Assembly: GCA_024653985.1 (NCBI GenBank)
Contig: JANLIS010000117.1
Location: 1-15,846 of the forward strand
Source of the DNA: Candidatus Roizmanbacteria bacterium
Lineage (GTDB): Bacteria; Patescibacteriota; Microgenomatia; UBA1406; GWC2-37-13
Direction: 5' to 3'
DNA: 15,846 bases
In this document: positions 6,537-13,388 of the stretch, one piece after another
How the letters are laid out: each line of letters opens with the position of its first letter
Position numbering within the stretch: the first letter of the stretch is position 1
Notes under the pieces: model-generated
What the model was told of the DNA's origin: nothing
What the model saw: only the letters and a program-made list of their open reading frames with translations
The model's database searches: none
Program-made: the position numbers and the translations under genes

Positions 6537-6968
6537 TTATTTGGCTGGGGCCGTTTTAGTGGCATCAGCAGTTTTATTCTGCTCAAGCTTTGCCCACATT
6601 TCTTTCTTTAGGGCTCCAACGGTCTTTCTCTTACCTCTCTTTGTTCTTGCATTGGATTTTGTCCTTTGACCGTCAACCGGTAAACCTCGGACATGCCTTA
6701 TTCCCCTATAGCTGCCGATCTCTCTCAATCTTTTTATATTTTCATTTATGGCTTCTCTCAAATAACCTTCCACCTTATAATTTGTCTCGATCACTTCAAG
6801 AATTTTTTTAAATTCTTCTTCTGTTATTTCTTTGACTTTTTTGTTGGCGGCAACACCCGTTTGTTTCAGGACACCTTTTACGTTGGCCCAGCCGATCCCA
6901 TAAAGGGTGGTTAACGCATAATCAATTCTTTTTTCATCCGGTAATGTAACTCCAAGCATTCTTGCCAT
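6537..6968 (-). CDS. rpsM: 30S ribosomal protein S13
   Basis: S13 lies in the 30S head, bridges to L5 and contacts P-site tRNA through its basic tail. The 143-residue product begins MARMLGVTLPDEKRIDYALT with TLYGIGWANVKGVLKQTGV (about 21-39), then LREIGSYRGIRHVRGLPVDG and QRTKSNARTKRGKRKTVG. After about residue 113 comes a low-complexity tail ending KTADATKTAPAK, so it is roughly 20 residues longer than most S13 proteins. The start is set back 96 nt from rpmJ behind the largest repeat-filled spacer of the cluster, making this junction a candidate processing or regulatory point. Confidence 0.98.
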   Translation of the reverse strand: MARMLGVTLPDEKRIDYALTTLYGIGWANVKGVLKQTGVAANKKVKEITEEEFKKILEVIETNYKVEGYLREAINENIKRLREIGSYRGIRHVRGLPVDGQRTKSNARTKRGKRKTVGALKKEMWAKLEQNKTADATKTAPAK

Positions 6969-7064
6969 AAATTAGTTTATAAAGTTATAAAGTTCATAAA
7001 GTTCATAAAGTTCATAAAGTATTTTACTTTAAAGACTTTATAGACTTTCCAACTTTATGGACTT
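6969..7064. repeat. ACTTTATGA-type repeat array, arranged as opposed half-arrays
   Basis: The 96-nt rpmJ-rpsM spacer is made of two half-arrays in opposite orientation. At 6976-7020 there are about five TTCATAAAG/TTATAAAG units; at 7026-7066 there are ACTTTAAAG, ACTTTATAG, ACTTTCCA, ACTTTATGG and ACTTTT. For example CATAAAGTT at 6995-7003 and 7004-7012 is the exact complement of AACTTTATG at 7051-7059, so the RNA could fold back in several registers. No promoter or terminator is obvious inside it. Confidence 0.8.
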
Positions 7065-7178
7065 TTAACCCTGTTTTTGTTTGTGCTTAACATTAGAACA
7101 AACAACATATAAATTTCCTTTTCGTTTGACTATCTTGCACTTCGGACAAATTTTTTTAACTGATGAGTGAATTTTCAT
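7065..7178 (-). CDS. rpmJ: 50S ribosomal protein L36
   Basis: The 37-residue product starts [20 protein letters not shown] and ends NVKHKQKQG, the full length of the family. The zinc ligands C11, C14, C27 and H32 are all present, so this is the zinc-binding form. L36 is the smallest large-subunit protein and stabilises 23S rRNA near the peptidyl transferase region. It begins two bases after the infA stop, the common infA-rpmJ order, and is followed by the repeat-filled spacer before rpsM. The ATG is preceded by AGAAAATAAAT, without a Shine-Dalgarno. Confidence 0.96.
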   Translation of the reverse strand: MKIHSSVKKICPKCKIVKRKGNLYVVCSNVKHKQKQG

Positions 7179-7180
7179 AT

Positions 7181-7396
7181 TTATTTTCTATATGTGATCC
7201 TTCCTCTATTTAGATCGTAATGGGTCATTTCTATCTTTACCTTGTCACCCGGAAGAATCTTAATATAGTTCTTCCTCATCTTGCCTGACAGATAACATAA
7301 AATGACTTTTTCCGAATTTAAAAGCTTTACTTTAAATAGGGTGTTGGGAAGATTCTCGACCACTTCTCCCTCAACCGTAATCACGTCATCCTTCAT
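7181..7396 (-). CDS. infA: Translation initiation factor IF-1
   Basis: IF-1 is a single OB-fold protein that occupies the 30S A site during initiation. The 71-residue product has [20 protein letters not shown] (8-27), [20 protein letters not shown] (36-55) and the closing [12 protein letters not shown], matching the usual 72-residue protein; the otherwise invariant RI(T/V)YR ending is intact. The ATG (7396-7394) is contained in an ACTTTATGA repeat unit, and candidate promoter elements lie just upstream in the map-infA junction. No Shine-Dalgarno is present. Confidence 0.96.
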   Translation of the reverse strand: MKDDVITVEGEVVENLPNTLFKVKLLNSEKVILCYLSGKMRKNYIKILPGDKVKIEMTHYDLNRGRITYRK

Positions 7397-7405
7397 AAAG
7401 TCTAT

Positions 7406-7439
7406 ATTTTAACATAAAATAATTATATATTCATGTCAA
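7406..7439 (-). promoter_or_regulatory. Candidate promoter before infA
   Basis: On the minus strand TTGACA (7439-7434, formed by the last two map codons) is followed after 17 nt by TATGTT (7416-7411), a 4/6 match to the -10. An overlapping extended -10 (TG at 7414-7413, then TAAAAT at 7411-7406) offers a second option. Either would place the transcript start only a few bases before the infA ATG at 7396. The context is AT-rich, so this is a moderate prediction. Confidence 0.35.
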
Positions 7440-8183
7440 AATTACAGGCCCTTTGTCCGTAATAGCAATTGTGTGCTCAAAGCAAGCTGATATGCTCCGA
7501 TCTTTGGTAATAATTGACCAATTATCTTCCTCATAGATCATATGATCTGTCCCCATTGTGTAAATAATCTCAATTGCGATCACTAAACCTTTTTTGATCA
7601 AAGGTGATTTATTTACGGGTTGGTCCACAAAACCAAAGACATATGGATCTTCATGTAATTTTCTTCCTATTCCATGACCTGTTAGTTCCTTTATGATAAA
7701 GTACCCATTACCTGTAATCGCTTTTTCAATCACTTCCGAAATGTGTCCTAATCTATTTCCTATTTTGGCTTGTTTGATCGCCTGATATAGGGTTTCTTCT
7801 CCAATTTTCAAAAATTTATTAATATTTTTGTCTTTACTTTCTCCGCCGATCACCTTGGTGATCGCATGATCGGTATGCCAGCCTTTATACAACATTCCAA
7901 TATCTAAAGTTAGAACATCTCCGTCTTTCAAAACCCTCTTACTGGGCTTGGTATGAACTATCTGCTCATTTATCGGTGTACAGGTGCTGAATTTATACCC
8001 CGAAACGGTCATGAACGAAGACCTTCCTCCCTGCGCCTTTATCAGCTCTTCAGCCTTTTCATCAATCTCCTTGGTAGCTGTTCCCGCTTTGATTAGTGGG
8101 GTCAATTCTTTGACAACGGCTTTCAATCTTCTTCCTCCCTCAGCCATTACTTCAATTTCTGCGTCAGACTTTAAATACACCAT
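7431..8183 (-). CDS. map: Methionine aminopeptidase, type I
   Basis: This metalloenzyme removes the initiator methionine from new proteins. The 250-residue product has the complete dinuclear metal site: D94 (LTLDIG), D105 (HTDHA), H170 (GHGIG), E205 (AIEI) and E236 (FEHT), plus the catalytic histidines H77 and H177. Length and lack of an N-terminal zinc-finger extension match simple type I enzymes. The residue run before the first ligand, CTPINEQIVH, replaces the commoner SVNEEVxHG. It starts immediately after the stop of the adenylate kinase fusion with no intervening base, in the widespread secY-adk-map-infA order. Confidence 0.97.
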   Translation of the reverse strand: MVYLKSDAEIEVMAEGGRRLKAVVKELTPLIKAGTATKEIDEKAEELIKAQGGRSSFMTVSGYKFSTCTPINEQIVHTKPSKRVLKDGDVLTLDIGMLYKGWHTDHAITKVIGGESKDKNINKFLKIGEETLYQAIKQAKIGNRLGHISEVIEKAITGNGYFIIKELTGHGIGRKLHEDPYVFGFVDQPVNKSPLIKKGLVIAIEIIYTMGTDHMIYEEDNWSIITKDRSISACFEHTIAITDKGPVILT

Positions 8184-9311
8184 TTATGAAAAGAAAATTG
8201 TACGATATGTTAATTCCAATTTGTCATAAAATTCTTCTTTTGAATAGTTGTTTTTTATTACATGATCAGCATAGGCAATGGTCGGACCGGCATTGATCCC
8301 GACAATTTCATTAATATCTCTTTCTTCACCATAATGCTCCGACATATCATTCCTTTTTGAGATTCTTTTATACCTGAGGAGCTTTTCGGAATATATGCAA
8401 ACTATCACCAGCTTAACATCCGGCAATACTTTTTTCAGATACAGATATTCTTCCCAAGAGCGCATACCTTCAACGATGATGATCAAATTATCTTTTAAGG
8501 CTGTTTTTATCTTATCAAGATTCAAAACTGCCATCGCCTCTTCTCCGTGCTCTGCCCTTAGCTCTTCCCGTACTTCCTTATGGGCTTTTTCGCTATGAGG
8601 TAATTTTTTTTGATTAACTTTATCAATGACTGTTTTTCCGAAAGAGATGACAGGTAAACCTTTGGTGCTTAAATAGGCTGCGGCATCAGTCTTTCCGCTT
8701 CCAGGCAAACCGACGATTGCAATTATGGTCTTTTGTTTTTTCTTCCAATCGGTCACCTGATTTTTGATAAGTTGTTTACCTAATCCTTTAAGGATCTCTC
8801 CGTTTACGTCCTCTATCTTCATTGTTCCGTCAATATCAACCAGCTTATTTTCTTTTCTGTAATACTCTATTACCGGTTCTGTGTGTTTGTAAAATAAAGC
8901 GATTCTTTTTTTCAAGGCAGGTAATGTTTCATCACTTCTTGTGCTGTCATCACGATGGAATAGTCTCCAGATCGCCTCTTTTTGAGAAATGTCAAGATAT
9001 ATCACCTTATCAACGTTGTTCTGAAATTCTTTTACCTGCTCCAAGGTTCTTGGAAATCCATCTAAGATGTATCCTTTTTTATATTCTGGACGATGCAAAT
9101 AGCTATTGACTATTTCGATCGTTTTAACATCGGGAACAAGAAGTCCTGCATTAACTGTTTCTTTTATGTAGCGGCCGAGTTGTGTTTTTTCCTTGGCAAT
9201 TTCCCTAAAGATATGACCTGTTGAAAGATATGGTATTTCCAATTGCTTGGATAATAAATTACCTTGGGTCGATTTTCCAGAACCCTGGATACCGATTAAA
9301 ACCAGTTTCAT
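8184..9311 (-). CDS. adk: Adenylate kinase fused to a UPF0200-like P-loop kinase domain
   Basis: The 375-residue protein holds two P-loop kinases. Residues 1-180 are a short-LID adenylate kinase: Walker A GIQGSGKS (7-14), STGHIFREI, GYILDGFPRT (80-89) and a brief LID at about 118-130 (HRDDSTRSDE), with no zinc-finger LID. Adenylate kinase interconverts ATP plus AMP and two ADP. Residues 194-375 have a second Walker A, GLPGSGKT (201-208), then FGKTVID, VREELRAEHGEEAMAVLNLD (247-266), the EGMRSWEE motif (281-288) and YADHVIKNNYSKEEF near the end. That order resembles the archaeal UPF0200 nucleotide-kinase/dephospho-CoA-kinase-like family. I start at ATG 9311 because MKLVLIG is the normal first strand; an upstream TTG at 9320 is possible but unlikely. 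The activity of the second domain is inferred only by family resemblance. Confidence 0.9.
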   Translation of the reverse strand: MKLVLIGIQGSGKSTQGNLLSKQLEIPYLSTGHIFREIAKEKTQLGRYIKETVNAGLLVPDVKTIEIVNSYLHRPEYKKGYILDGFPRTLEQVKEFQNNVDKVIYLDISQKEAIWRLFHRDDSTRSDETLPALKKRIALFYKHTEPVIEYYRKENKLVDIDGTMKIEDVNGEILKGLGKQLIKNQVTDWKKKQKTIIAIVGLPGSGKTDAAAYLSTKGLPVISFGKTVIDKVNQKKLPHSEKAHKEVREELRAEHGEEAMAVLNLDKIKTALKDNLIIIVEGMRSWEEYLYLKKVLPDVKLVIVCIYSEKLLRYKRISKRNDMSEHYGEERDINEIVGINAGPTIAYADHVIKNNYSKEEFYDKLELTYRTIFFS

Positions 9312-9328
9312 ATTTGACAAATAAGACT

Positions 9329-9350
9329 TATTGGACTAATTAGTCCAATA
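9329..9350. repeat. Perfect 22-bp palindrome in the rpmG-adk spacer
   Basis: TATTGGACTAA is followed immediately by its reverse complement TTAGTCCAATA, an uninterrupted 11+11 palindrome that takes up about half of the 46-nt spacer. It lies 17 nt before the adk ATG and 7 nt after the rpmG stop. It could be an operator for a dimeric protein or a hairpin in the mRNA. No U-run follows in the direction of transcription (minus strand), arguing against an intrinsic terminator. Confidence 0.75.
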
Positions 9351-9357
9351 GGAATTT

Positions 9358-9531
9358 TTAATCAAGTTTCTTTTTTTCTTTATGTGCTGTATGTTTTCGG
9401 CATTTTGAACAAAACTTGTTCAATTTTAAGCCGCTGGTCGTATTGACCTTATTTTTTTCAACCACGTAATTAACGGATTGACATACTTCGCAAACCAAAC
9501 CGACATCGATTCTAGAGCCTTTTTTAGCCAT
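9358..9531 (-). CDS. rpmG: 50S ribosomal protein L33 (zinc-binding form)
   Basis: The 57-residue product starts MAKKGSRIDVGLVCEVC and ends KCRKHTAHKEKKKLD. The motif order (MAKKG, two CxxC pairs C14/C17 and C41/C44, NTTSGLKLNKFC, CRKHTxHKE) is diagnostic of L33, a protein near the E site of the 50S subunit. It is slightly longer than the usual 50-55 residues. Its place between secY and adk is unusual: in many bacteria rpmG lies next to rpmB or before secE-nusG. The start is preceded by AT-rich sequence (CTTTTACTATT) without a Shine-Dalgarno. Confidence 0.95.
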   Translation of the reverse strand: MAKKGSRIDVGLVCEVCQSVNYVVEKNKVNTTSGLKLNKFCSKCRKHTAHKEKKKLD

Positions 9532-9556
9532 AATAGTAAAAGTTTTAAATTATAAT

Positions 9557-10846
9557 TTACTTCACAAACCTATCGTAATTCCTCATCACAAGCTGCGATT
9601 CAATCGTCTTGAAAGTTTCCAGAATAACCGAAACAACGATCAGGATACCGGTTCCACCGATTACTAAGTTCGTCATACCGGTTATTTTGGAAACTAATAC
9701 TGGCATTACGGCAATTACACCTAAAAACAAAGCTCCAACAGTTGTGATCCTATATAAGATCCTTTGCAAATATTCTTTTGTAGCGATCCCCGGACGGATT
9801 CCCGGAATAAAACCACCCTGCTTCTGAATTTCTTCAGAAATCTTTTGCGGATTGAAAACGATGATCGTATAAAAGTAGGTAAAGCCAACCACCAAGAAAA
9901 AATAGAAAAAATTGTAGAAAAATCCTGTCGGTTCAAAAACCGTTGAAAGAAAAGTGCCCACACTAGCCAAAGCTGGGTTTTTTACATATCTCAAAAAGTT
10001 ACCTATTAACTGTGGAAAAAGAACGAATGAAACGGCAAATATGATCGGAATGACTCCGGCCTGATTCAGTTTCAAAGGCAGGAAGTTGGTCGCCCCCTGA
10101 TACATTCTGTTTCCTTTGATCCTTTTTGCGTATAGAACAGGGATCCTTCTTGTTGCTTCATTGATATAAACGATTGCGGCAATCACGAAAAGTGAAAGAG
10201 CCAAAAAGATTATGATATTGAAAATTATTTCCTGGTTAAATACTGTCGCAGTCTGACCAAGAAGGACATGGAGCCTACCGACGATACCTACAAAGATCAA
10301 AAGCGATATCCCGTTTCCCAGACCAAATTCTGTGATCAATTCACCAAACCAAACCAAGATAAACGTACCGGCAACCATCGTCACGACGAATGAAAAGAAC
10401 TCAAGAGGGCTCAAAACACCGATAACTTTTTGGTTTTTAAGAAGCATAAATATACCGATCGCCTGAACTATCGTCAACGGAACGGTCAACATTCTTGTAT
10501 ATTGATTGATCTTAGCTCTACCGTATTCCCCTTCCTTTGACAGACTTTCAAGATGAGGTATCATCATGGTCAACATCTGCAATACGATTGACGCATTGAT
10601 GTAAGGATTCAAACCTAAAGCCATAACTGAAAAATTTATCAATGTGCCTCCGGAAAAAATATCCAGAAGCGAAAGAAATTGATTTTGTGAAAATAACTGT
10701 TTAAGTCTTATCAAATCGATTGCCGGAACGGGTAAAAATGCAAAAAATCTGAAGGCTAAGAAGATAAATAAAGTGAACAAAAGCTTTCTCTTCAACTCAG
10801 GGTCTTTGAGAAGAATATTGATTTTTTCAATAATTTTTTTTATCAT
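9557..10846 (-). CDS. secY: Protein translocase subunit SecY
   Basis: SecY forms the protein-conducting channel of the inner-membrane Sec translocon with SecE and SecG. The 429-residue product has the expected ten hydrophobic segments. Recognisable landmarks are [11 protein letters not shown] in the first periplasmic part, the plug/TM2 region [20 protein letters not shown] then [32 protein letters not shown], the cytoplasmic loop with [20 protein letters not shown], and [20 protein letters not shown] before the last helices. Length matches the family. It starts three bases after rplO, the classical spc operon position, and is followed by rpmG. Confidence 0.98.
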   Translation of the reverse strand: MIKKIIEKINILLKDPELKRKLLFTLFIFLAFRFFAFLPVPAIDLIRLKQLFSQNQFLSLLDIFSGGTLINFSVMALGLNPYINASIVLQMLTMMIPHLESLSKEGEYGRAKINQYTRMLTVPLTIVQAIGIFMLLKNQKVIGVLSPLEFFSFVVTMVAGTFILVWFGELITEFGLGNGISLLIFVGIVGRLHVLLGQTATVFNQEIIFNIIIFLALSLFVIAAIVYINEATRRIPVLYAKRIKGNRMYQGATNFLPLKLNQAGVIPIIFAVSFVLFPQLIGNFLRYVKNPALASVGTFLSTVFEPTGFFYNFFYFFLVVGFTYFYTIIVFNPQKISEEIQKQGGFIPGIRPGIATKEYLQRILYRITTVGALFLGVIAVMPVLVSKITGMTNLVIGGTGILIVVSVILETFKTIESQLVMRNYDRFVK

Positions 10847-10849
10847 TTT

Positions 10850-11296
10850 TCAGGATTCAATCGTACCGCCGAGTTTTTCGACAGCTTCCTTAACTTTTTT
10901 AGAAACGGGGAGTTTTATAATTAACTTTTTTTTCAACTGCCCATTAGCTAAGATCTTTATCGGTAGTTTTTCATTTCCGTTGGTTATAATATTTTCTTTT
11001 ATCAATGTTTCCCTGCTAACAATAGAGTTTTCAGCCAATTTATTTAATGTCTCCAGATCTATCACAAAAGCTTTTGCATTGATGGAATTGTTCTTCCCTT
11101 TACCGCGGAGAAGAGGATACTTTTTGACGATCCTTCCTTGACCACCTTCAAAATGAAGAGGTACGCTCTCTCGGGCTTTTTGATGTCTTGTTGTTCCCCG
11201 TCCTGATTTAGATCCTTTCCCGCTCCCTAACCCTCGTCCTAACCTCTTTTTTTTCTTAATATTTACCTGTGGCAAATTTGATAAAAAATTTTTCAT
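10850..11296 (-). CDS. rplO: 50S ribosomal protein L15
   Basis: L15 is a late-assembly 50S protein whose long N-terminal arm enters the rRNA core. The 148-residue product has KKKKRLGRGLGSGKGSKSGR (14-33), the glycine-rich arm signature, FEGGQGRIVKKYPLLRGKG (49-67), and the globular C-terminal part with ILANGQLKKKLIIKLPVSKK and AVEKLGGTIES. Length is normal. It follows rpsE by seven bases, leaving no room for rpmD (L30), which normally lies between S5 and L15. The loss of L30 is a known trait of Candidate Phyla Radiation bacteria. Confidence 0.97.
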   Translation of the reverse strand: MKNFLSNLPQVNIKKKKRLGRGLGSGKGSKSGRGTTRHQKARESVPLHFEGGQGRIVKKYPLLRGKGKNNSINAKAFVIDLETLNKLAENSIVSRETLIKENIITNGNEKLPIKILANGQLKKKLIIKLPVSKKVKEAVEKLGGTIES

Positions 11297-11303
11297 AATA
11301 TAA

Positions 11304-11762
11304 TTAAAACTTTGTTCTTAATAAACTTAAAGCTTTCATAATGGCGTAGGTATTTACGATCTGATTTCTGGAACCGATTATCTTTCCTGAGGCGTTCTCT
11401 ACTCCGGCCAGATCCAATATGACACGGGTGACACTTCCAACCTTTAGTCCGGTTCCTTCTGGAGCCGGCTTTAACAATATCCTGGCAGCTCTAAATTTGA
11501 CCCTGACCTCATGAGGAATAGTTTTGTTTCTCATTGGGACATTGATCATATGTTTCTTTGCATAGCTGATGGCTTTTTGAATTGCTGGGGGCACTTCAAG
11601 AGATCTACCCAGTCCAATACCAACTTTACCCTTACGGTTTCCAACAACCACCAATGCAGAAAAAGTTACATAGTTGCCACCGGTAGTCTTTTTTGAAACT
11701 CTTCTTATCTTAACAACTTTTTCCTGAAATTCTTTATCTTCTTGTCTGTATCGATTGAACAT
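11304..11762 (-). CDS. rpsE: 30S ribosomal protein S5
   Basis: S5 helps form the mRNA entry channel and affects decoding accuracy. The 152-residue product has EKVVKIRRVSKKTTGGNYVT (14-33), the double-stranded-RNA-binding-like N-terminal domain, then FSALVVVGNRKGKVGIGLG, the loop IPHEVRVKFRAARILLKPAP then EGTGLKVG, and the C-terminal AGVENASGKIIGSRNQIVN. The protein is a little shorter than the ~166 residues of E. coli S5. It lies 20 nt after rplR, across a spacer containing two TAGTAATT units. Confidence 0.97.
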   Translation of the reverse strand: MFNRYRQEDKEFQEKVVKIRRVSKKTTGGNYVTFSALVVVGNRKGKVGIGLGRSLEVPPAIQKAISYAKKHMINVPMRNKTIPHEVRVKFRAARILLKPAPEGTGLKVGSVTRVILDLAGVENASGKIIGSRNQIVNTYAIMKALSLLRTKF

Positions 11763-11782
11763 TTTTATTTAGTAATTAGTAA
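11763..11782. repeat. Short TAGTAATT tandem in the rplR-rpsE spacer
   Basis: The spacer consists of TTTTTATT followed by TAGTAATT twice in tandem (11770-11785, running into the end of rplR). It is a small AT-rich tandem of a different type from the ACTTTATGA arrays. It shows no hairpin or promoter and may simply be low-complexity spacer. Confidence 0.45.
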
Positions 11783-12145
11783 TTATATTTTCAGTCCGCC
11801 TTCTCTTAAGCCTTCTGCCAAAGACTTAACCCGACCATTGTATGCATATGATCCTCGGTCAAAGACACCTGATAATATTTTCTTTTCAATAAGTTTTTTT
11901 GCCAGTCCAATACCAATCTCTTTAGAATCATCAGTTTTTTTGCCTTTTTTAAAATCCTTCTCTTTCTTCAGGTCTGAATTGGAAAAAGATAATAATGTTT
12001 TCTTTGTTGTGTCATCAATTGCTTGAGCATAAATATATTTACTGGAACGGAAGATAGATATTCTCGGCCTATCACCTGTTCCTTTTATATTTGAACTGAC
12101 TCTTCTTTTTCTTCTCAATTTACGATCTATGTTTATATTTGACAT
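11783..12145 (-). CDS. rplR: 50S ribosomal protein L18
   Basis: L18 binds 5S rRNA together with L5 in the central protuberance. The 120-residue product starts MSNINIDRKLRRKRRVSSNI, then GTGDRPRISIFRSSKYIYAQ (22-41) and AIDDTTKKTLLSFS, and ends FDRGSYAYNGRVKSLAEGLR with EGGLKI, all typical. Length matches the family at about 118. It starts eight bases after rplF. The run DLKKEKDFKKGKKTDDSKEI is a lysine-rich region within the normally variable loop. Confidence 0.97.
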   Translation of the reverse strand: MSNINIDRKLRRKRRVSSNIKGTGDRPRISIFRSSKYIYAQAIDDTTKKTLLSFSNSDLKKEKDFKKGKKTDDSKEIGIGLAKKLIEKKILSGVFDRGSYAYNGRVKSLAEGLREGGLKI

Positions 12146-12153
12146 ATTATTGA

Positions 12154-12708
12154 TTAAGCGGCTGCACCTGCGGCCTTTGCCTTTTTACCAGGTTTAATTC
12201 TTAACTTTTCTCCCAAATACCTTATTCCTTTTCCTTTATAAACGTCAGGTTTTCTTATCATCTTTATTTGATAGGATACCTGTCCGACCATTTGTTTGTC
12301 GTATCCTTCAACAGTTACTTTATTGTTTCCCTCAACCTTATATTTTATCCCTGGTTGTTTCTTAAAGGTTACCAAATGTGAATATCCAATTTTGAAAACT
12401 AGATCTTCACCTTGCAATTTCACTGTGTAACCGGTTCCGACTACTTCTAATTTTTTCTCCCATGGTTTTTCAACTCCGATTACGGCATTCCCGATAAGTT
12501 GTCGATACAGACCATGTAATGATCTGACCTTTTTTTCGTTATTGTTTCTTTTTATGAGCAAATTATTTTCTTCTTTTACCAAAGTTATTTCCTTAGGTAC
12601 GTCAAAAGACATCTCACCTTGAGGACCTTTGATGGAAATCTTGTTACCATCAATGGTCAAGGTTACAGCCGATGACAAAATAATTGGTCTTTCTCCTATT
12701 TTAGACAT
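12154..12708 (-). CDS. rplF: 50S ribosomal protein L6
   Basis: L6 is a two-domain protein near the factor-binding site. I start at ATG 12708 (MSKIGERPIIL, 184 residues), because this matches the family N-terminus; the upstream ATG at 12741 would overlap rpsH. It has VTLTIDGNKISIKGPQGEMS (about residues 16-35), LHGLYRQLIGNAVIGVEKPW, and a second domain with VGTGYTVKLQGEDLVFKIGY and IRKPDVYKGKGIRYLGEKLR then IKPGKKA, the L6 signature 2. It ends in a short alanine-rich tail (KAKAAGAAA). The start lies four bases after the rpsH stop. Confidence 0.96.
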   Translation of the reverse strand: MSKIGERPIILSSAVTLTIDGNKISIKGPQGEMSFDVPKEITLVKEENNLLIKRNNNEKKVRSLHGLYRQLIGNAVIGVEKPWEKKLEVVGTGYTVKLQGEDLVFKIGYSHLVTFKKQPGIKYKVEGNNKVTVEGYDKQMVGQVSYQIKMIRKPDVYKGKGIRYLGEKLRIKPGKKAKAAGAAA

Positions 12709-12712
12709 AAAA

Positions 12713-13099
12713 TTACCAGAAACTAAATAATAATTCTCCACCTAACTTTGCTTTCTTCGCTTCACGATCGGTCATAATCCCTTTTGAGGTGGAAAGGACA
12801 GAATATCCAAAACCGCTCAAAACAGGTTTCAAATTTTTATAAGATATATATAATCTCATTCCCGGTTTTGAAAATATTTTTACATCGCTAATGGCTGGAT
12901 TGCCTTCTTCATATTTCAAATGAATGACGGTATTCTTTTTTATATCTCCTTCAACCTCATAGCTCTCAATAAACTTGAGCGCTAACAACTTTTTCAGAAT
13001 TGCTTCTTTATAAGTTGAATAGGGAGAAGTTATAACTTCCTTTCTCGCCATATATCCGTTTTTAATTCTGATAACCAGATCAATGATTGAATTTTCCAT
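12713..13099 (-). CDS. rpsH: 30S ribosomal protein S8
   Basis: S8 binds the central domain of 16S rRNA and in E. coli regulates the spc operon. I choose ATG 13099 (MENSIIDLVIRIKNGYMARK, 128 residues) instead of ATG 13141, which would add 14 residues unlike S8 and overlap rpsS. The N-terminal DLVIRIKNGY is typical, and the C-terminal half has YKNLKPVLSGFGYSVLSTSK then GIMTDREAKKAKLGGELLFS, close to the usual ISTSKG-MTDxxAR-GGE signature. The ending FSFW replaces the common CYVW. It starts four bases after the unusually placed rpsS. Confidence 0.95.
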   Translation of the reverse strand: MENSIIDLVIRIKNGYMARKEVITSPYSTYKEAILKKLLALKFIESYEVEGDIKKNTVIHLKYEEGNPAISDVKIFSKPGMRLYISYKNLKPVLSGFGYSVLSTSKGIMTDREAKKAKLGGELLFSFW

Positions 13100-13103
13100 A
13101 TTT

Positions 13104-13388
13104 TTATGTTGCTTCAACAACTTTTTTGGTAACTTTACCATGGCTTCGGAATGTTCGAGTGATCGAAAATTCCCCTAATCTATGTCCAACCATGTTTTCG
13201 GTAATTGAAACTTCTATAAATTTTCTTCCATTGTGAATGGCAAATTTATGTCCGACAAAATCCGGTGGGATCTGACAGGCGCGTGACCATGTTTTAATCG
13301 CTGTATTGTCATTCGTCTCTTTCTGTTTAAGAACCTTTTTCATCATCCGATCGTCAATGTATGGACCTTTTTTACTTGATCTACTCAT
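13104..13388 (-). CDS. rpsS: 30S ribosomal protein S19, in an unusual position
   Basis: S19 lies at the top of the 30S head and partners S13. The 94-residue product starts [20 protein letters not shown] and has [20 protein letters not shown] (31-50) and [20 protein letters not shown] then [15 protein letters not shown], the canonical S19 signature, at normal length. In standard S10 operons rpsS lies between rplB and rplV, well upstream of rplP. Here it is between rpsN and rpsH. Its ATG overlaps the rpsN stop as ATGA and its stop is four bases before rpsH, so it is fully built into the operon. Whether a second copy exists upstream is outside the window. Confidence 0.96.
   Translation of the reverse strand: MSRSSKKGPYIDDRMMKKVLKQKETNDNTAIKTWSRACQIPPDFVGHKFAIHNGRKFIEVSITENMVGHRLGEFSITRTFRSHGKVTKKVVEAT

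Noticed and set aside
6969..7064. Repeat array considered as a CRISPR
   Set aside because: Units are 8-9 nt and contiguous with no unique spacers, and there are no cas genes.
9312..9320. TTG start for the adenylate kinase fusion
   Set aside because: It adds only three residues before the usual MKLVLIG start at ATG 9311 and has no supporting ribosome-binding signal.
9721..9963. Minus-strand open frame within secY in another frame
   Set aside because: It overlaps an intact secY completely and has no start context or recognisable motif.
12709..12741. Upstream ATG extending L6 by 11 residues
   Set aside because: It would overlap rpsH; MSKIGERPI is the canonical N-terminus.
13100..13141. Upstream ATG extending S8 by 14 residues
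   Set aside because: It would overlap rpsS; MENSIIDLVIRIKNGY at 13099 matches the family start.
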